Shown here in pieces: positions 41,166-49,405 of a stretch of DNA of 64,000 bases. The DNA lies in NCBI GenBank assembly GCA_963736715.1, contig CAVTQA010000010.1, positions 186,001-250,000 of the forward strand, given 5' to 3'. Position numbers and translations under genes: made by a program. This DNA comes from AP-15 sp963736715 (lineage in GTDB: Bacteria > Pseudomonadota > Alphaproteobacteria > ATCC43930 > CGMCC-115725). The notes under the pieces are model-generated. The model saw only the letters and a program-made list of their open reading frames with translations, was not told where the DNA came from and did not search any database. Every line of letters starts with the position of its first letter. The first letter of the stretch is position 1.

Positions 41166-42656
41166 TTACATTTCGAGCAGTTTTTCCCGGCGGCGATGAA
41201 CCGAAGAAGGAATCCGCATCGCTTCGCGGTATTTGGCAACAGTGCGGCGGGCAATATCCACCCCATCCTCCCGCAGCAGTTCGACGATGCGCTCATCCGA
41301 CAGCGTGTTGTCGGGCGGTTCCGCGCCGATCAAGCTGCGGATACGATGGCGCACGGCTTCCGCCGAATGCGATCCGTTGCCGCCGGAAGCCGGGATCGAT
41401 GACGTGAAGAAATATTTAAGTTCATAGAGGCCTCGCGGCGTCGCCATGTACTTGTTGCTCGTGACCCGGCTCACTGTGCTCTCGTGCATGCCGATGGCAT
41501 CGGCGATGTCGCGCAGAATGAGCGGTCGGAGCGACTGGACGCCGCGCCGGAAAAAGGCATCCTGTTGGCGGACGATTTCAGCTGCGACTTTGAGAATTGT
41601 CGTCGCTCGCTGGTGCAACGATTTGACCAGCCAATTCGCCGCGTGCAGCCGCTCCGTCAGGTAATCCTTTTCCTCCTTGTTGCGGGTCGCCCGGCGGATT
41701 TCCGCGCAATATCGGCTGTTGACCAGAACGCGCGGCAGGGTCTCGGAATTGAGCTCGAGGATCCAGCCCCCCTCGGGTTGAGCTCGCATCAGGATGTCGG
41801 GCACGACCGGCTGGGCGAGAGGAGGGTCGAAAGCCAGCCCTGGTCGCGGGTCGAGGGATTTGATCTCGGCGATCATGTCCGTCACGTCGGCGGCATCGAC
41901 CCCGCACAGCCGGACCAGCCCAGCGATGTTGCGGGCGGCGAGCAGCGGGAGGTTGTCGAGCAGGGTCTGCATCGCCGGATCGAGCCGGTTACGGTCGCGC
42001 AATTGGAGCGCGAGACATTCCGCCAGGTCGCGGGCGAAAACGCCCGGCGGGTCGAACTGCTGCAGCCGGCCAAAAACGGCTTGGACCCGCTCGATTTCGC
42101 ATCCGAGGAGTTGCGCCGCGCCATCGAGCCCGGCGCGCATGTAGCCCGTTTCGTCGATCAGATCGAGAAGGTGAAGAGCGATGACCCGGTCGACCGGATC
42201 GTTGAGATCGGTCCCGATCTGCTCCAGCAGGTGCTCGCGTAAGGTGCGCGGGCGCGTCGCCGTATGCTCGATGTCCGGACGGGTCCCGTCACCCGTTCCG
42301 TTGCGGCCGTGCCACGAATAAGGCTCGCCCCCGAAATCGACCGATCCATCCCCCTCCGCACCCGCTGCGGCATGCCAATGTTCGGCCGCTTCGGGGGTGA
42401 AATTGCCTGCCATCGCCTCCGGTAAGGGCGGTGCCGAACCCTCCGCGTCTGCGGAGTTGTCAGCCGGCGCAGCCTGTTCGAGCCGCGGCTCGCGGCGTTC
42501 GAGTAACGGGTTCTGCTGGATCTCCGCATCGATGTACTGTGTCAGCTCGAGATTGGAAAGCTGCAGCATCTTGATCGCCTGCTGCAGTTGGGGCGTCATT
42601 ACCAGCGTCTGCGTCTGGCGAAGCTCGAGCCGTTGCGAATAACCCGTCCTGTTCAC
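41166..42656 (-). CDS. rpoN: RNA polymerase sigma-54 factor
   Basis: A 496-residue sigma-54. Region I starts LELRQTQTLVMTPQLQQAIK, then MLQLSNLEL, which contacts bacterial enhancer-binding proteins. The core-binding domain lies in the middle. The C-terminal DNA-binding part has the helix-turn-helix (DIADAIGMHESTVSRVTSNK) and the RpoN box ARRTVAKYREAM. GTG start with GGAGCGG eight bases before. It transcribes genes with -24/-12 promoters, such as those for nitrogen use. Confidence 0.97.
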   Translation of the reverse strand: MNRTGYSQRLELRQTQTLVMTPQLQQAIKMLQLSNLELTQYIDAEIQQNPLLERREPRLEQAAPADNSADAEGSAPPLPEAMAGNFTPEAAEHWHAAAGAEGDGSVDFGGEPYSWHGRNGTGDGTRPDIEHTATRPRTLREHLLEQIGTDLNDPVDRVIALHLLDLIDETGYMRAGLDGAAQLLGCEIERVQAVFGRLQQFDPPGVFARDLAECLALQLRDRNRLDPAMQTLLDNLPLLAARNIAGLVRLCGVDAADVTDMIAEIKSLDPRPGLAFDPPLAQPVVPDILMRAQPEGGWILELNSETLPRVLVNSRYCAEIRRATRNKEEKDYLTERLHAANWLVKSLHQRATTILKVAAEIVRQQDAFFRRGVQSLRPLILRDIADAIGMHESTVSRVTSNKYMATPRGLYELKYFFTSSIPASGGNGSHSAEAVRHRIRSLIGAEPPDNTLSDERIVELLREDGVDIARRTVAKYREAMRIPSSVHRRREKLLEM

Positions 42657-42679
42657 ATCCCGCTCCGTTCAAGAGCGGC

Positions 42680-43495
42680 TTATAGGCTAAACCTGTCTCC
42701 CAGGTAAACGCGTCTGACGTCCGCGTCGGCAACGATCTCGGCGGGCGCGCCCTCCATCAGCACCCGACCTTCGTGCAGGATATAAGCACGATCGACGATT
42801 TCGAGTGTTTCTCGCACGTTGTGGTCGGTGATCAAGACGCCGATGCCACGGTCCTTCAGATGGGCGACGAGCTCGCGGATGTCCGCCACGGCGATCGGAT
42901 CGATCCCGGCCAGCGGCTCGTCTAGGAGGATGAAATGCGGCTGGGTCGCAAGCGCCCGGGCGATTTCGCACCGCCGCCGCTCACCGCCGGACAGCGCCAT
43001 CGCCGGCGCCCGCCGCAGATGGGTGATTGAGAACTCGGCGAGCAATCCGTCGAGCATGGACTCGCGCAAATCGGCCGCAGGCTCGGCGATTTCGAGGATC
43101 GCGCGGATGTTCTGCTCGACAGTGAGGCCGCGAAATATCGAGGCTTCCTGTGGCAGATAACCGATGCCGAGCCGGGCGCGCCGGTACATTGGAAGATCGG
43201 TGATGTCTCGGCCGTCGAGGCTGACGGCCCCCGTATCGGCGGTTATCAGACCGGTGATGATGTAGAAGCAGGTGGTCTTTCCCGCGCCGTTGGGGCCGAG
43301 CAGGCCGACGACTTCGCCGCGCTGCACGGAGACGTTGACGTCGCGTAGGACCGGCCGCCGTTTGAAGCTTTTGCCCAGACCCTTTCCGAGGAGACCGCGG
43401 TTGTCGGCGACCAGCCGCGGCCGGCGCCCAGGTGCTCGAAAATCGGCGGACGCCGGCTCGGCTCGTGGCCGGTAACGTTCGCCGATCCGATTCAC
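42680..43495 (-). CDS. lptB: LPS export ABC ATPase
   Basis: A 271-residue ATPase of the LptB2FGC complex that extracts lipopolysaccharide from the inner membrane. Walker A GLLGPNGAGKTTCFYIITGL, Q-loop YLPQEASIFR, signature LSGGERRRCEIARAL, Walker B FILLDEPLAGIDPIAV, switch His in TDHNVRETL. About 30 extra N-terminal residues precede the ABC fold. The GTG start overlaps lptA's TGA (GTGA), so translation is coupled. Confidence 0.97.
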   Translation of the reverse strand: MNRIGERYRPRAEPASADFRAPGRRPRLVADNRGLLGKGLGKSFKRRPVLRDVNVSVQRGEVVGLLGPNGAGKTTCFYIITGLITADTGAVSLDGRDITDLPMYRRARLGIGYLPQEASIFRGLTVEQNIRAILEIAEPAADLRESMLDGLLAEFSITHLRRAPAMALSGGERRRCEIARALATQPHFILLDEPLAGIDPIAVADIRELVAHLKDRGIGVLITDHNVRETLEIVDRAYILHEGRVLMEGAPAEIVADADVRRVYLGDRFSL

Positions 43496-44541
43496 GGTTT
43501 TGGCGCGCTGCCGCGGGGTGCTCCCGCCGGGGGTGTTCCGGTGGGGGCCGCCGCTTGATCCTGGCGCACGAACAAGCCTTCGACCCGCGTCGCCGTTGCG
43601 CCTGGCGTTGCGGGAGCAGCCATCATACGGCTGATGTTCTTGTTCATATCCATTACCGCGTACTCACCTCTAATGGTATTGGGGCCGCGCGTGACGGTGA
43701 CGTTTCCAAGGAGCGTCGCGATCCCGGTGTCCGTGTTGTAGACACCGTAGTCGCCGCGGCCGATATCGGTCTCGGTCGAAACGAGGACGTGGCCCTGGGC
43801 ATCGACGCGGCTGATCTTAGAAGTTTCGTCGCTGTCGCCGAGCGGCATCGCCGAATTTCGCGGCTTTGCCTGCGCCGCCGCCGGCACAGCTTTCTCGGGC
43901 TGGCCGGCGGCCGTTGGCGGCTTGTCTTTTGTCATGTGCGCGGTCAGCACATCGGCGCGGATGACCTTTACATCCCGTATCGCTACCGCGTCGCCGCGGG
44001 CGACGGCAATCTGTTTCTGATCGTACCATTCAAGGCTGTCGCGGGCCGTAACGACGTCAGTCGCAGTCGTCATCTTAAGCGCCTTGCCGGTGACAATGCC
44101 GATCTGCTGGTCGACGTCGTAGACGGCTTTATCGCCGACCACGGTCTGCCGCTCGCCTTTGATCGTGACGTGGCCGTCAGCATCGAGGCGGTAGATCTCG
44201 GTCTCGCCTTCTGCCCCTTTGTCCCCCGTCCCCTTGTCCCCCGTCCCCTTGTCCCCCGCGCCTTTGTCCCCCGACGCCTTGGTGGGGCGATAATGCGCGG
44301 TCAGCGTATCGGCGTGCACCTCGGTTGTCCCGCGTTTCGCCATCGCGTTTCCGCGAGCGATGTAAACCTGCGCGTCTTGCTGCCACTCGATGCCGCCATC
44401 AGCCGAAACTTCGATCGGCCGATCCTCCGAGACACCTCCGAGACTCAGTCCTTGCGCGGCCGCGCAAGGCGAGTCCGACAGCCCGCCGACACAAACCAGG
44501 CCGGTCAAAGCGATCGCTTGGGCGAAACGGTCAGCTCGCAT
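43492..44541 (-). CDS. lptA: LPS transport periplasmic protein LptA
   Basis: A 349-residue periplasmic bridge protein built from OstA/LptA jellyroll. Signal peptide (residues about 8-30), VSEDRPIEVSADGGIEWQQD, IYIARGNAMAKRG-like first strand pair, later KALKMTTATDVVTARDSLEW, and ADVLTAH. It is longer than the enterobacterial protein (about 185), with a GDKG(A/T) tandem repeat at 44215-44275 and a long central linker, as in other alphaproteobacteria. It overlaps lptC by 11 bases and lptB by 4. Confidence 0.9.
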   Translation of the reverse strand: MRADRFAQAIALTGLVCVGGLSDSPCAAAQGLSLGGVSEDRPIEVSADGGIEWQQDAQVYIARGNAMAKRGTTEVHADTLTAHYRPTKASGDKGAGDKGTGDKGTGDKGAEGETEIYRLDADGHVTIKGERQTVVGDKAVYDVDQQIGIVTGKALKMTTATDVVTARDSLEWYDQKQIAVARGDAVAIRDVKVIRADVLTAHMTKDKPPTAAGQPEKAVPAAAQAKPRNSAMPLGDSDETSKISRVDAQGHVLVSTETDIGRGDYGVYNTDTGIATLLGNVTVTRGPNTIRGEYAVMDMNKNISRMMAAPATPGATATRVEGLFVRQDQAAAPTGTPPAGAPRGSAPKP

Positions 44542-45523
44542 CGGGTTTCGCCCTGACGCCGACAGGGGCTTTTTCCAAAGGCGGCTTGGCGTCGCGTTTG
44601 GCCAAGCCGTGGGACTGGCCGGCGGGATCGGGTTTTGCCGCTGGCGGCGTGGGTGACGGACCGGCAAGCGCATTGGGGGTAACGGGGGTTTCGGGCGCAA
44701 TACCCTCGGGGACAATAGCCTCGGGGACAATAGCCTCGGGCGCCGCGGCCGCCGCCTCGAGCCTCGCCGCTGTCTCAGCTATCTCGGCGGGAAGGGTCGG
44801 GGGGCTGGCTGCCGGGCGGGCGCTCGGCTTCGTCCCCTTCAGCAAGAGATTCGATTTCCCGGTAAAGACGATCGTGTTGCCTCTGTCGAGGACACGAAAC
44901 CCCTGCGCGGTGATGTCTCCCGAGGGACCGTGCCCGGTTACCGGGTCGTTACCCATGGCGGTGTCGGCGGCGACATCAACGTGCGCGGTGTTCGTCACAA
45001 AGCGCGTGCCGTTCTCATGGACCAGGTTCACGTCGCCGAACAGATCGAGCAGTTGCGCCTGAGATTGATACATAGCTGTTGCGGCGGTCACCACGACCAG
45101 GGCGCCGCTATGCATGGTCATTTCCGCCCGTGGGCGTTCCAGCGACATCAGATCGTCTCGGTTGGATGCTTGCCGGCCGATCGCCGAAGTTACGACATAA
45201 GGACGGTTGTAGCGGTCCACCCCGGCATAGCGGGGATTGAGCATTCGCAGTTCGTGCGCCTCCCGCAAGTCGATGACCGGAAACCCGAACCGCACACTCT
45301 CCAGCAGCGGATCGAGCCGCGGCCAAATGCCGACCAGCGCCAACAACGCGACACCGATGACGGGCAACAGGCGCTTCAAAAATGCGACACGACGGCTGTA
45401 ACGGTCGGTATGGCGCGGGTGCCAACCCGGCGCGGGCCGGGGCGGCCTCGGCGAAGCAGCCGGCAGCCTCTGTCCGGCGTGGCCGTGCAGCGCGCTCACG
45501 CTTATGCCTGCCGGCCTGGTCAT
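44531..45523 (-). CDS. lptC: LPS transport membrane protein LptC
   Basis: A 330-residue LptC: one membrane helix at about 38-60 (LKRLLPVIGVALLALVGIWP) and a periplasmic LptC fold with LREAHELRMLNPRYAGVDRY, then RPYVVTSAI...ITAQGFRVLDRGNTIVFTGK. The C-terminal about 100 residues are a Pro/Ala-rich tail. ATG 45523 overlaps the kdsD stop as ATGA, so the pair is coupled. LptC connects the LptB2FG ATPase to LptA. Confidence 0.92.
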   Translation of the reverse strand: MTRPAGISVSALHGHAGQRLPAASPRPPRPAPGWHPRHTDRYSRRVAFLKRLLPVIGVALLALVGIWPRLDPLLESVRFGFPVIDLREAHELRMLNPRYAGVDRYNRPYVVTSAIGRQASNRDDLMSLERPRAEMTMHSGALVVVTAATAMYQSQAQLLDLFGDVNLVHENGTRFVTNTAHVDVAADTAMGNDPVTGHGPSGDITAQGFRVLDRGNTIVFTGKSNLLLKGTKPSARPAASPPTLPAEIAETAARLEAAAAAPEAIVPEAIVPEGIAPETPVTPNALAGPSPTPPAAKPDPAGQSHGLAKRDAKPPLEKAPVGVRAKPDAS

Positions 45524-46521
45524 GCGACACCAGCCCGCAGACAATCGTGCATGTGCAGAAAGCCGACGGGTCGGCCCCCTTCGTCCACGACAAACAGCGA
45601 GGTGATGGCGAACCGGTTCATCACGCCCAACGCGTCAGCCGCCAATGCCGTCGCCGCGATGGTTTTCGGGTTCTGATGCATGACCGCTCCCACCGTCTGA
45701 CGAAGGAGCGAATCCCCCATGTGCCGGCGCAGATCACCGTCGGTGATCACGCCGACGAGGCGCCCGTCTGTCCCGCACACGCCGACACAGCCGAAGCTCT
45801 TCGCCGTCATGACCAGGATCGCGTCGGACATCGGTGCGCTCGGCGGCACCAAGGGCACATCGTCTCCGTGATGCATGATGTCCCGCACCCGCAACAGCCG
45901 GCGCCCGAGCCGGCCGCCAGGGTGATACAGACGGAAATCGGCTGAGGAGAAGCCCTTGCGCTCGAGGAGCGCGAGCGCCAGCGCATCGCCGAGCGCCGCC
46001 ATCATCGTCGTCGAGGTCGTCGGAGCCAGACCCATCGGACACGCCTCGGCGGCGGCCGGGAGCAACAACACGACATCGGCCGCCGCGGCGAGGGTCGATC
46101 GCGCGCCGCCGGTAATCGCGATCAGCGGAATGTTGCACCGGCGCGAATAGGCGACGATGTCCGCGAATTCGGTTGTTTCACCGGAGTTCGACAGGGCGAG
46201 GACGGCATCTTCGGAGCCGATCATGCCGAGGTCGCCGTGGCTCGCCTCGACGGGGTGGACGAATTGCGCCGGGGTGCCGGTCGATGCGAGGGTCGCGGCA
46301 ATCTTCCGGGCAATGTGGCCGCTTTTGCCCAGGCCGGTGACGACGATGCGCCCGCGGACGGCGGCGCAAGTATCGACGGCGGCTTCGAACGCACCGTCCA
46401 GCGCTTCGGCGAGGCTTTCGAGCCCGGAGATCTCGGCGCGGATGACGCGTCGGGCGACGGCGAGATCGGCGTTCCCCGTCGCCTCCCCCACGCGCTTCTC
46501 AGCCATCAGGAAATCGCTCAT
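45520..46521 (-). CDS. kdsD: Arabinose-5-phosphate isomerase
   Basis: A 333-residue KpsF/KdsD isomerase making arabinose 5-phosphate from ribulose 5-phosphate, the first step of Kdo synthesis for LPS. SIS domain: VVTGLGKSGHIARKIAATLA, PVEASHGDLGMI, LALSNSGETTEF, and GLAPTTSTTMMAALGDALA; two CBS domains follow from about 205. It heads the lptC-lptA-lptB group, so precursor synthesis and export are coexpressed. Confidence 0.96.
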   Translation of the reverse strand: MSDFLMAEKRVGEATGNADLAVARRVIRAEISGLESLAEALDGAFEAAVDTCAAVRGRIVVTGLGKSGHIARKIAATLASTGTPAQFVHPVEASHGDLGMIGSEDAVLALSNSGETTEFADIVAYSRRCNIPLIAITGGARSTLAAAADVVLLLPAAAEACPMGLAPTTSTTMMAALGDALALALLERKGFSSADFRLYHPGGRLGRRLLRVRDIMHHGDDVPLVPPSAPMSDAILVMTAKSFGCVGVCGTDGRLVGVITDGDLRRHMGDSLLRQTVGAVMHQNPKTIAATALAADALGVMNRFAITSLFVVDEGGRPVGFLHMHDCLRAGVA

Positions 46522-46580
46522 AGCGTCCGGACGACCCGTTCGGTTCGCAAAATCGGTACCCCCTTCCCCGGCACGTAGGG

Positions 46581-47192
46581 CTAATGAGCGAAGATGTCTT
46601 GCTCCGACCAGCCTTCGAGATCAAGCAGAACGCGATGCGGCAGGAAATCAAAGCAGACGCCGGCCAGCTGCTCGCGTCCCTCGCGCGCCAGCATCGCGTC
46701 GAGTCGGTTGCGCAGCGCGTGCAGATGCAGCACGTCCGAAGCGGCATAGCGAAGCTGCTCTTCGGTCAGGGTCTCCGCTCCCCAGTCGGAGCTCTGCTGC
46801 TGTTTCGATAAGTCGATATTCAAAAGGTCCTTGCACAGATCGCGCAACCCATGGCGGTCGGTGAATGTCCGCGCCAGCCGCGAGGCGATTTTGGTGCAGT
46901 AGATCGGCGTCGCCATGACGCCGAGGTAATGATAAATCATCCCAAGGTCGAAGCGCGCGAAATGGAACAGCTTGGTTACGCCGCGATCGGCCATCAATTC
47001 CCTCAGCCGCGGCGCCGCGTAGGCCCCGGGCGCGAACTGCACGAGATGTGCGTCCCCATCGCCGGAAGAGAGCTGGACGAGGCACAGCCTGTCGCGATGC
47101 GGGTTGAGCCCCATTGCCTCGGTGTCGACGGCAACAACGGCTCCGAAGTCGAGCCCTTCGGGCAGATCACCGCAATAAAGCCGATTGGTCAT
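46581..47192 (-). CDS. RNase D-like 3'-5' exonuclease
   Basis: A 203-residue DEDDy exonuclease. Exo I VVAVDTEAMGLN, Exo II HFARFDLGMIYHYL (D), Exo III YAASDVLHLHALR with the Tyr four residues before the Asp. It lacks the C-terminal HRDC domains of full RNase D (about 370 residues), as is common for this short alphaproteobacterial version. It likely trims RNA 3' ends. It precedes kdsD on the same strand by 59 bases. Confidence 0.88.
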   Translation of the reverse strand: MTNRLYCGDLPEGLDFGAVVAVDTEAMGLNPHRDRLCLVQLSSGDGDAHLVQFAPGAYAAPRLRELMADRGVTKLFHFARFDLGMIYHYLGVMATPIYCTKIASRLARTFTDRHGLRDLCKDLLNIDLSKQQQSSDWGAETLTEEQLRYAASDVLHLHALRNRLDAMLAREGREQLAGVCFDFLPHRVLLDLEGWSEQDIFAH

Positions 47193-47221
47193 TCCGGGCA
47201 GCGGCCTGCCGCGCCCCGAGG

Positions 47222-47308
47222 TGGTGCCCAGGAGAAGACTCGAACTTCCACGAGCTTTCGCCCACTAGAACCTGAATTTAGCGCGTCTACCAATTCCGCC
47301 ACCTGGGC
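47222..47308 (-). tRNA. tRNA-Leu (anticodon CAG)
   Basis: An 87-base type II tRNA with encoded CCA. Acceptor arms GCCCAGG / CCTGGGC are fully paired; the anticodon loop is TTCAGGT, giving CAG, which reads CUG leucine codons; the variable arm is long as expected for tRNA-Leu. The anticodon stem CTAAA / TCTAG has one A-C mismatch. Confidence 0.93.
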
Positions 47309-47650
47309 GTCTCGGGGACAGCCGAAATAAGCCCCGCACCCCTCGATGTCAATCTACGAGGCTCTTTGCGACGAGCCTTGGTCAAGAAATTGCCCAAGTC
47401 CAATTGTAAATTATGTGACAAACAGCTGGTGGCGAAGGTGGGAACGAGTCGCTGCTCAGGCCTTTCAACCTGAAGGAGAGTTCCCGCTGCAGACCCGCTG
47501 CTCCTGCAGCGGGATGTCATATTGGATCCAATTTAAGATTGCGGGCGCGACAGAGATCCGACCCGGCTTCGCGGAGCCGAGCCTGATGAGCTATACGAGC
47601 CTGATGAGCTATAAGGGACGGCACAGGCGCGCCGGCGCGTGGGAGAGAAC
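47309..47650. other. Intergenic region with hairpin and tandem repeat
   Basis: About 340 bases without a convincing gene. It contains a perfect 10-bp inverted repeat CCCGCTGCAG (47483-47492) / CTGCAGCGGG (47504-47513), and an 18-bp direct tandem repeat (47579-47596 and 47597-47614, unit GAGCCTGATGAGCTATAM) just before the start region of the epimerase gene, which has GGGAGAG at 47641-47647. Confidence 0.7.
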
Positions 47651-48601
47651 ATGAGAAGTCGTCGAACGGCGGTGCTCGGCGGGTCCGGGTTTATTGGCCG
47701 CTATGTCGTAAAGCGGCTGGCCGCTCGCGGCGATGTGGTTCCGGTCGGGTGCCGCAATGCCGAGGAGGCCAAGTTCCTGCGGCCCATGGGCGATGTCGGG
47801 CAGGTCGAGCCGCTGAGCGTCGCGATCGACGATGAGGTCGTGCTCCCCGCCTTTCTTGCCGGGAGCGGTGCGCTGGTCAATTGCGTCGGCATCTTGCGGG
47901 AGGGCGGATCACAGACCTTCGAGAGGGTCCATCACACCGGTCCGGCGGCGCTCGCCCGGATTGCGCGGGACGCCGGGGTGGAGCGATTCGTCCATATCTC
48001 GGCAATCGGGGCGGAGCCGCGTTCCGCTTCCGCCTATGCCCGCACGAAGGCGGCCGGCGAGGCGGCGGTGCGCGATGCCTTCCCAACCGTGACGATCCTG
48101 CGGCCCTCGGTGGTGTTCGGGCCGGAAGACCAGTTCTTCAACCGCTTTGCCGCAATGGCGATGATCATGCCGGCGCTGCCGCTGATCGGCGGCGGGGAAA
48201 CCCGGTTCCAGCCGGTCTATGTCGGGGATGTCGCCGATGCGGTGATCAAATGTCTCGATGATCCGGCGACCGCTGGGCGCACCTACGAGCTCGGGGGTCC
48301 CAAGATCTATACTTTTCGCGAGCTGCTCGAACTGCTTCTGCGCGAGATCCGGCGCAAGCGCTGGCTCATCGACCTCCCGTTCGGCGTCGCCGGGCTGCAG
48401 GCGCGATTGATGTCGATACTCCCGAACCCGCCGCTGACGCCCGATCAGGTCGAGCTGTTGAAGCGCGACAACGTCGTCTCGCCCGGCGCCTTGACGCTGT
48501 CGAGCCTGGGAATCGCGCCGACCCCGGTGGAAGCGATTCTGCCGAGCTATCTCGACCGCTTTCGACAGGGCGGCTGGTACGAGCGGCGGCAGTCGGCGTG
48601 A
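47651..48601 (+). CDS. NAD(P)-binding epimerase-like protein (complex I NDUFA9 type)
   Basis: A 316-residue atypical short-chain dehydrogenase. The N-terminal cofactor motif is AVLGGSGFIGRYVVKRLAAR; LVNCVGILREGG, then VHISAIGAEPRSASAYARTKA with Tyr and Lys of the YxxxK pair, and ILRPSVVFGPEDQFFNRFA follow. This is the pattern of the NDUFA9-like proteins found in complex I preparations of alphaproteobacteria and mitochondria. It could also be a sugar epimerase. ATG 47651 after GGGAGAG; no nuo genes are in the window. Confidence 0.85.
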   Translation: MRSRRTAVLGGSGFIGRYVVKRLAARGDVVPVGCRNAEEAKFLRPMGDVGQVEPLSVAIDDEVVLPAFLAGSGALVNCVGILREGGSQTFERVHHTGPAALARIARDAGVERFVHISAIGAEPRSASAYARTKAAGEAAVRDAFPTVTILRPSVVFGPEDQFFNRFAAMAMIMPALPLIGGGETRFQPVYVGDVADAVIKCLDDPATAGRTYELGGPKIYTFRELLELLLREIRRKRWLIDLPFGVAGLQARLMSILPNPPLTPDQVELLKRDNVVSPGALTLSSLGIAPTPVEAILPSYLDRFRQGGWYERRQSA

Positions 48602-48622
48602 CCCGGCTTTGACAACCGGGTC
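48600..48622 (+). terminator. Hairpin between epimerase and cyclophilin genes
   Basis: Stem GACCCGG (48600-48606) / CCGGGTC (48616-48622), seven perfect pairs with a 9-base loop, beginning in the stop codon of the epimerase-like gene. The sequence after it (GGTTTCGG) is only slightly T-rich, so it may be a weak terminator. Confidence 0.4.
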
Positions 48623-48666
48623 GGTTTCGGTAAGGTCGCGCCGTTTTTCCTGGTGGGGATGACATT

Positions 48667-49218
48667 ATGGCAGCGCTGGGCAAGGTTCTGTGGCTCATCG
48701 CCGCGCTCGTTTTGGGAGGCAGGGCGATGGCTGCGGATCTGGAGAATACCCTCTACATGGACGTGCCCGCCGGGCGCGTCGTCATCGAAATGCGGCCCGA
48801 TCTCGCGCCCGAAACGGTTGCGCAGATCAAAAAGCTGGTCCGGCAGGGCTTCTATGACGGCATCGTTTTCCATCGCGTGATCGACGGCTTTATGGCACAG
48901 ACCGGCGATCCCAAGGGCGATGGCACCGGCGGCTCGGGCCACAAGCTCAAAGCCGAGTTCTCCAACGAGAAGCATGTGCGGGGCGTCGTCTCGATGGCGC
49001 GCGCCTCCGACCCGAACAGCGCCGACAGCCAGTTCTTCATCATGTTTGCGCCGGCGCCGTCGCTCGATGGCAAATACACGATCTGGGGCAAGGTCACCTC
49101 GGGCATGGAATACATCGACCAGATCAAGAAGGGTGATCCCGCCCGCAACGGTACGGTGACCAACCCCGACAAGATCATCAAGATGCAGGTTGCCGCTGAC
49201 GCGGAGAAGAAGTCGTAG
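48667..49218 (+). CDS. Periplasmic cyclophilin-type peptidyl-prolyl isomerase
   Basis: A 183-residue PPIase with a signal peptide (residues about 1-22, ending RAMAAD). The catalytic region is visible in FYDGIVFHRVIDGFMAQTGD and GVVSMARASDPNSADSQFFI, plus the loop at LDGKYTIWGKVTSGMEYID. It speeds folding of exported proteins at proline bonds. Length is right for the PpiA type. A GC-rich palindromic repeat follows immediately and links it to the AmpG-like gene. Confidence 0.93.
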   Translation: MAALGKVLWLIAALVLGGRAMAADLENTLYMDVPAGRVVIEMRPDLAPETVAQIKKLVRQGFYDGIVFHRVIDGFMAQTGDPKGDGTGGSGHKLKAEFSNEKHVRGVVSMARASDPNSADSQFFIMFAPAPSLDGKYTIWGKVTSGMEYIDQIKKGDPARNGTVTNPDKIIKMQVAADAEKKS

Positions 49219-49254
49219 AACAGCCTCCTGCCGTGTCTGCGGGAACCGCGCAAT

Positions 49255-49405
49255 TTTGTCCTCTCCGCCCGCTGGCGGGGGGAGAGGGAGGGGACCCGTC
49301 GCGTCCGCGATGGGGAGGGTGAGGTGGGTGGCGCCGAATTCGCGAACTGCGGCGTCCCCCACCTCACCCCGACCCTCTCCGCCTCCGAGGGCAGAGGGGG
49401 AGAAT
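49255..49405. repeat. GC-rich palindromic repeat before and inside the AmpG-like gene
   Basis: Inverted arms GGTGAGGTGGG (49318-49328 region) and CCCCACCTCACC (49360-49371) frame a hyphenated palindrome, with further pieces GGGGGGAGAGG and CCTCTCC. It is of the same type as the repeat at 11983-12067. It carries the only plausible start codons of the next gene. Confidence 0.7.

Noticed and set aside
44325..45062. Plus-strand ORF of 245 codons over lptA/lptC
   Set aside because: It overlaps the coupled lptC-lptA frames on the other strand and is Ala/Ser/Arg-rich without a start site.
47579..47614. Two-copy 18-bp repeat as an attachment site
   Set aside because: No integrase and no boundary gene change; more likely regulatory or a slippage product.
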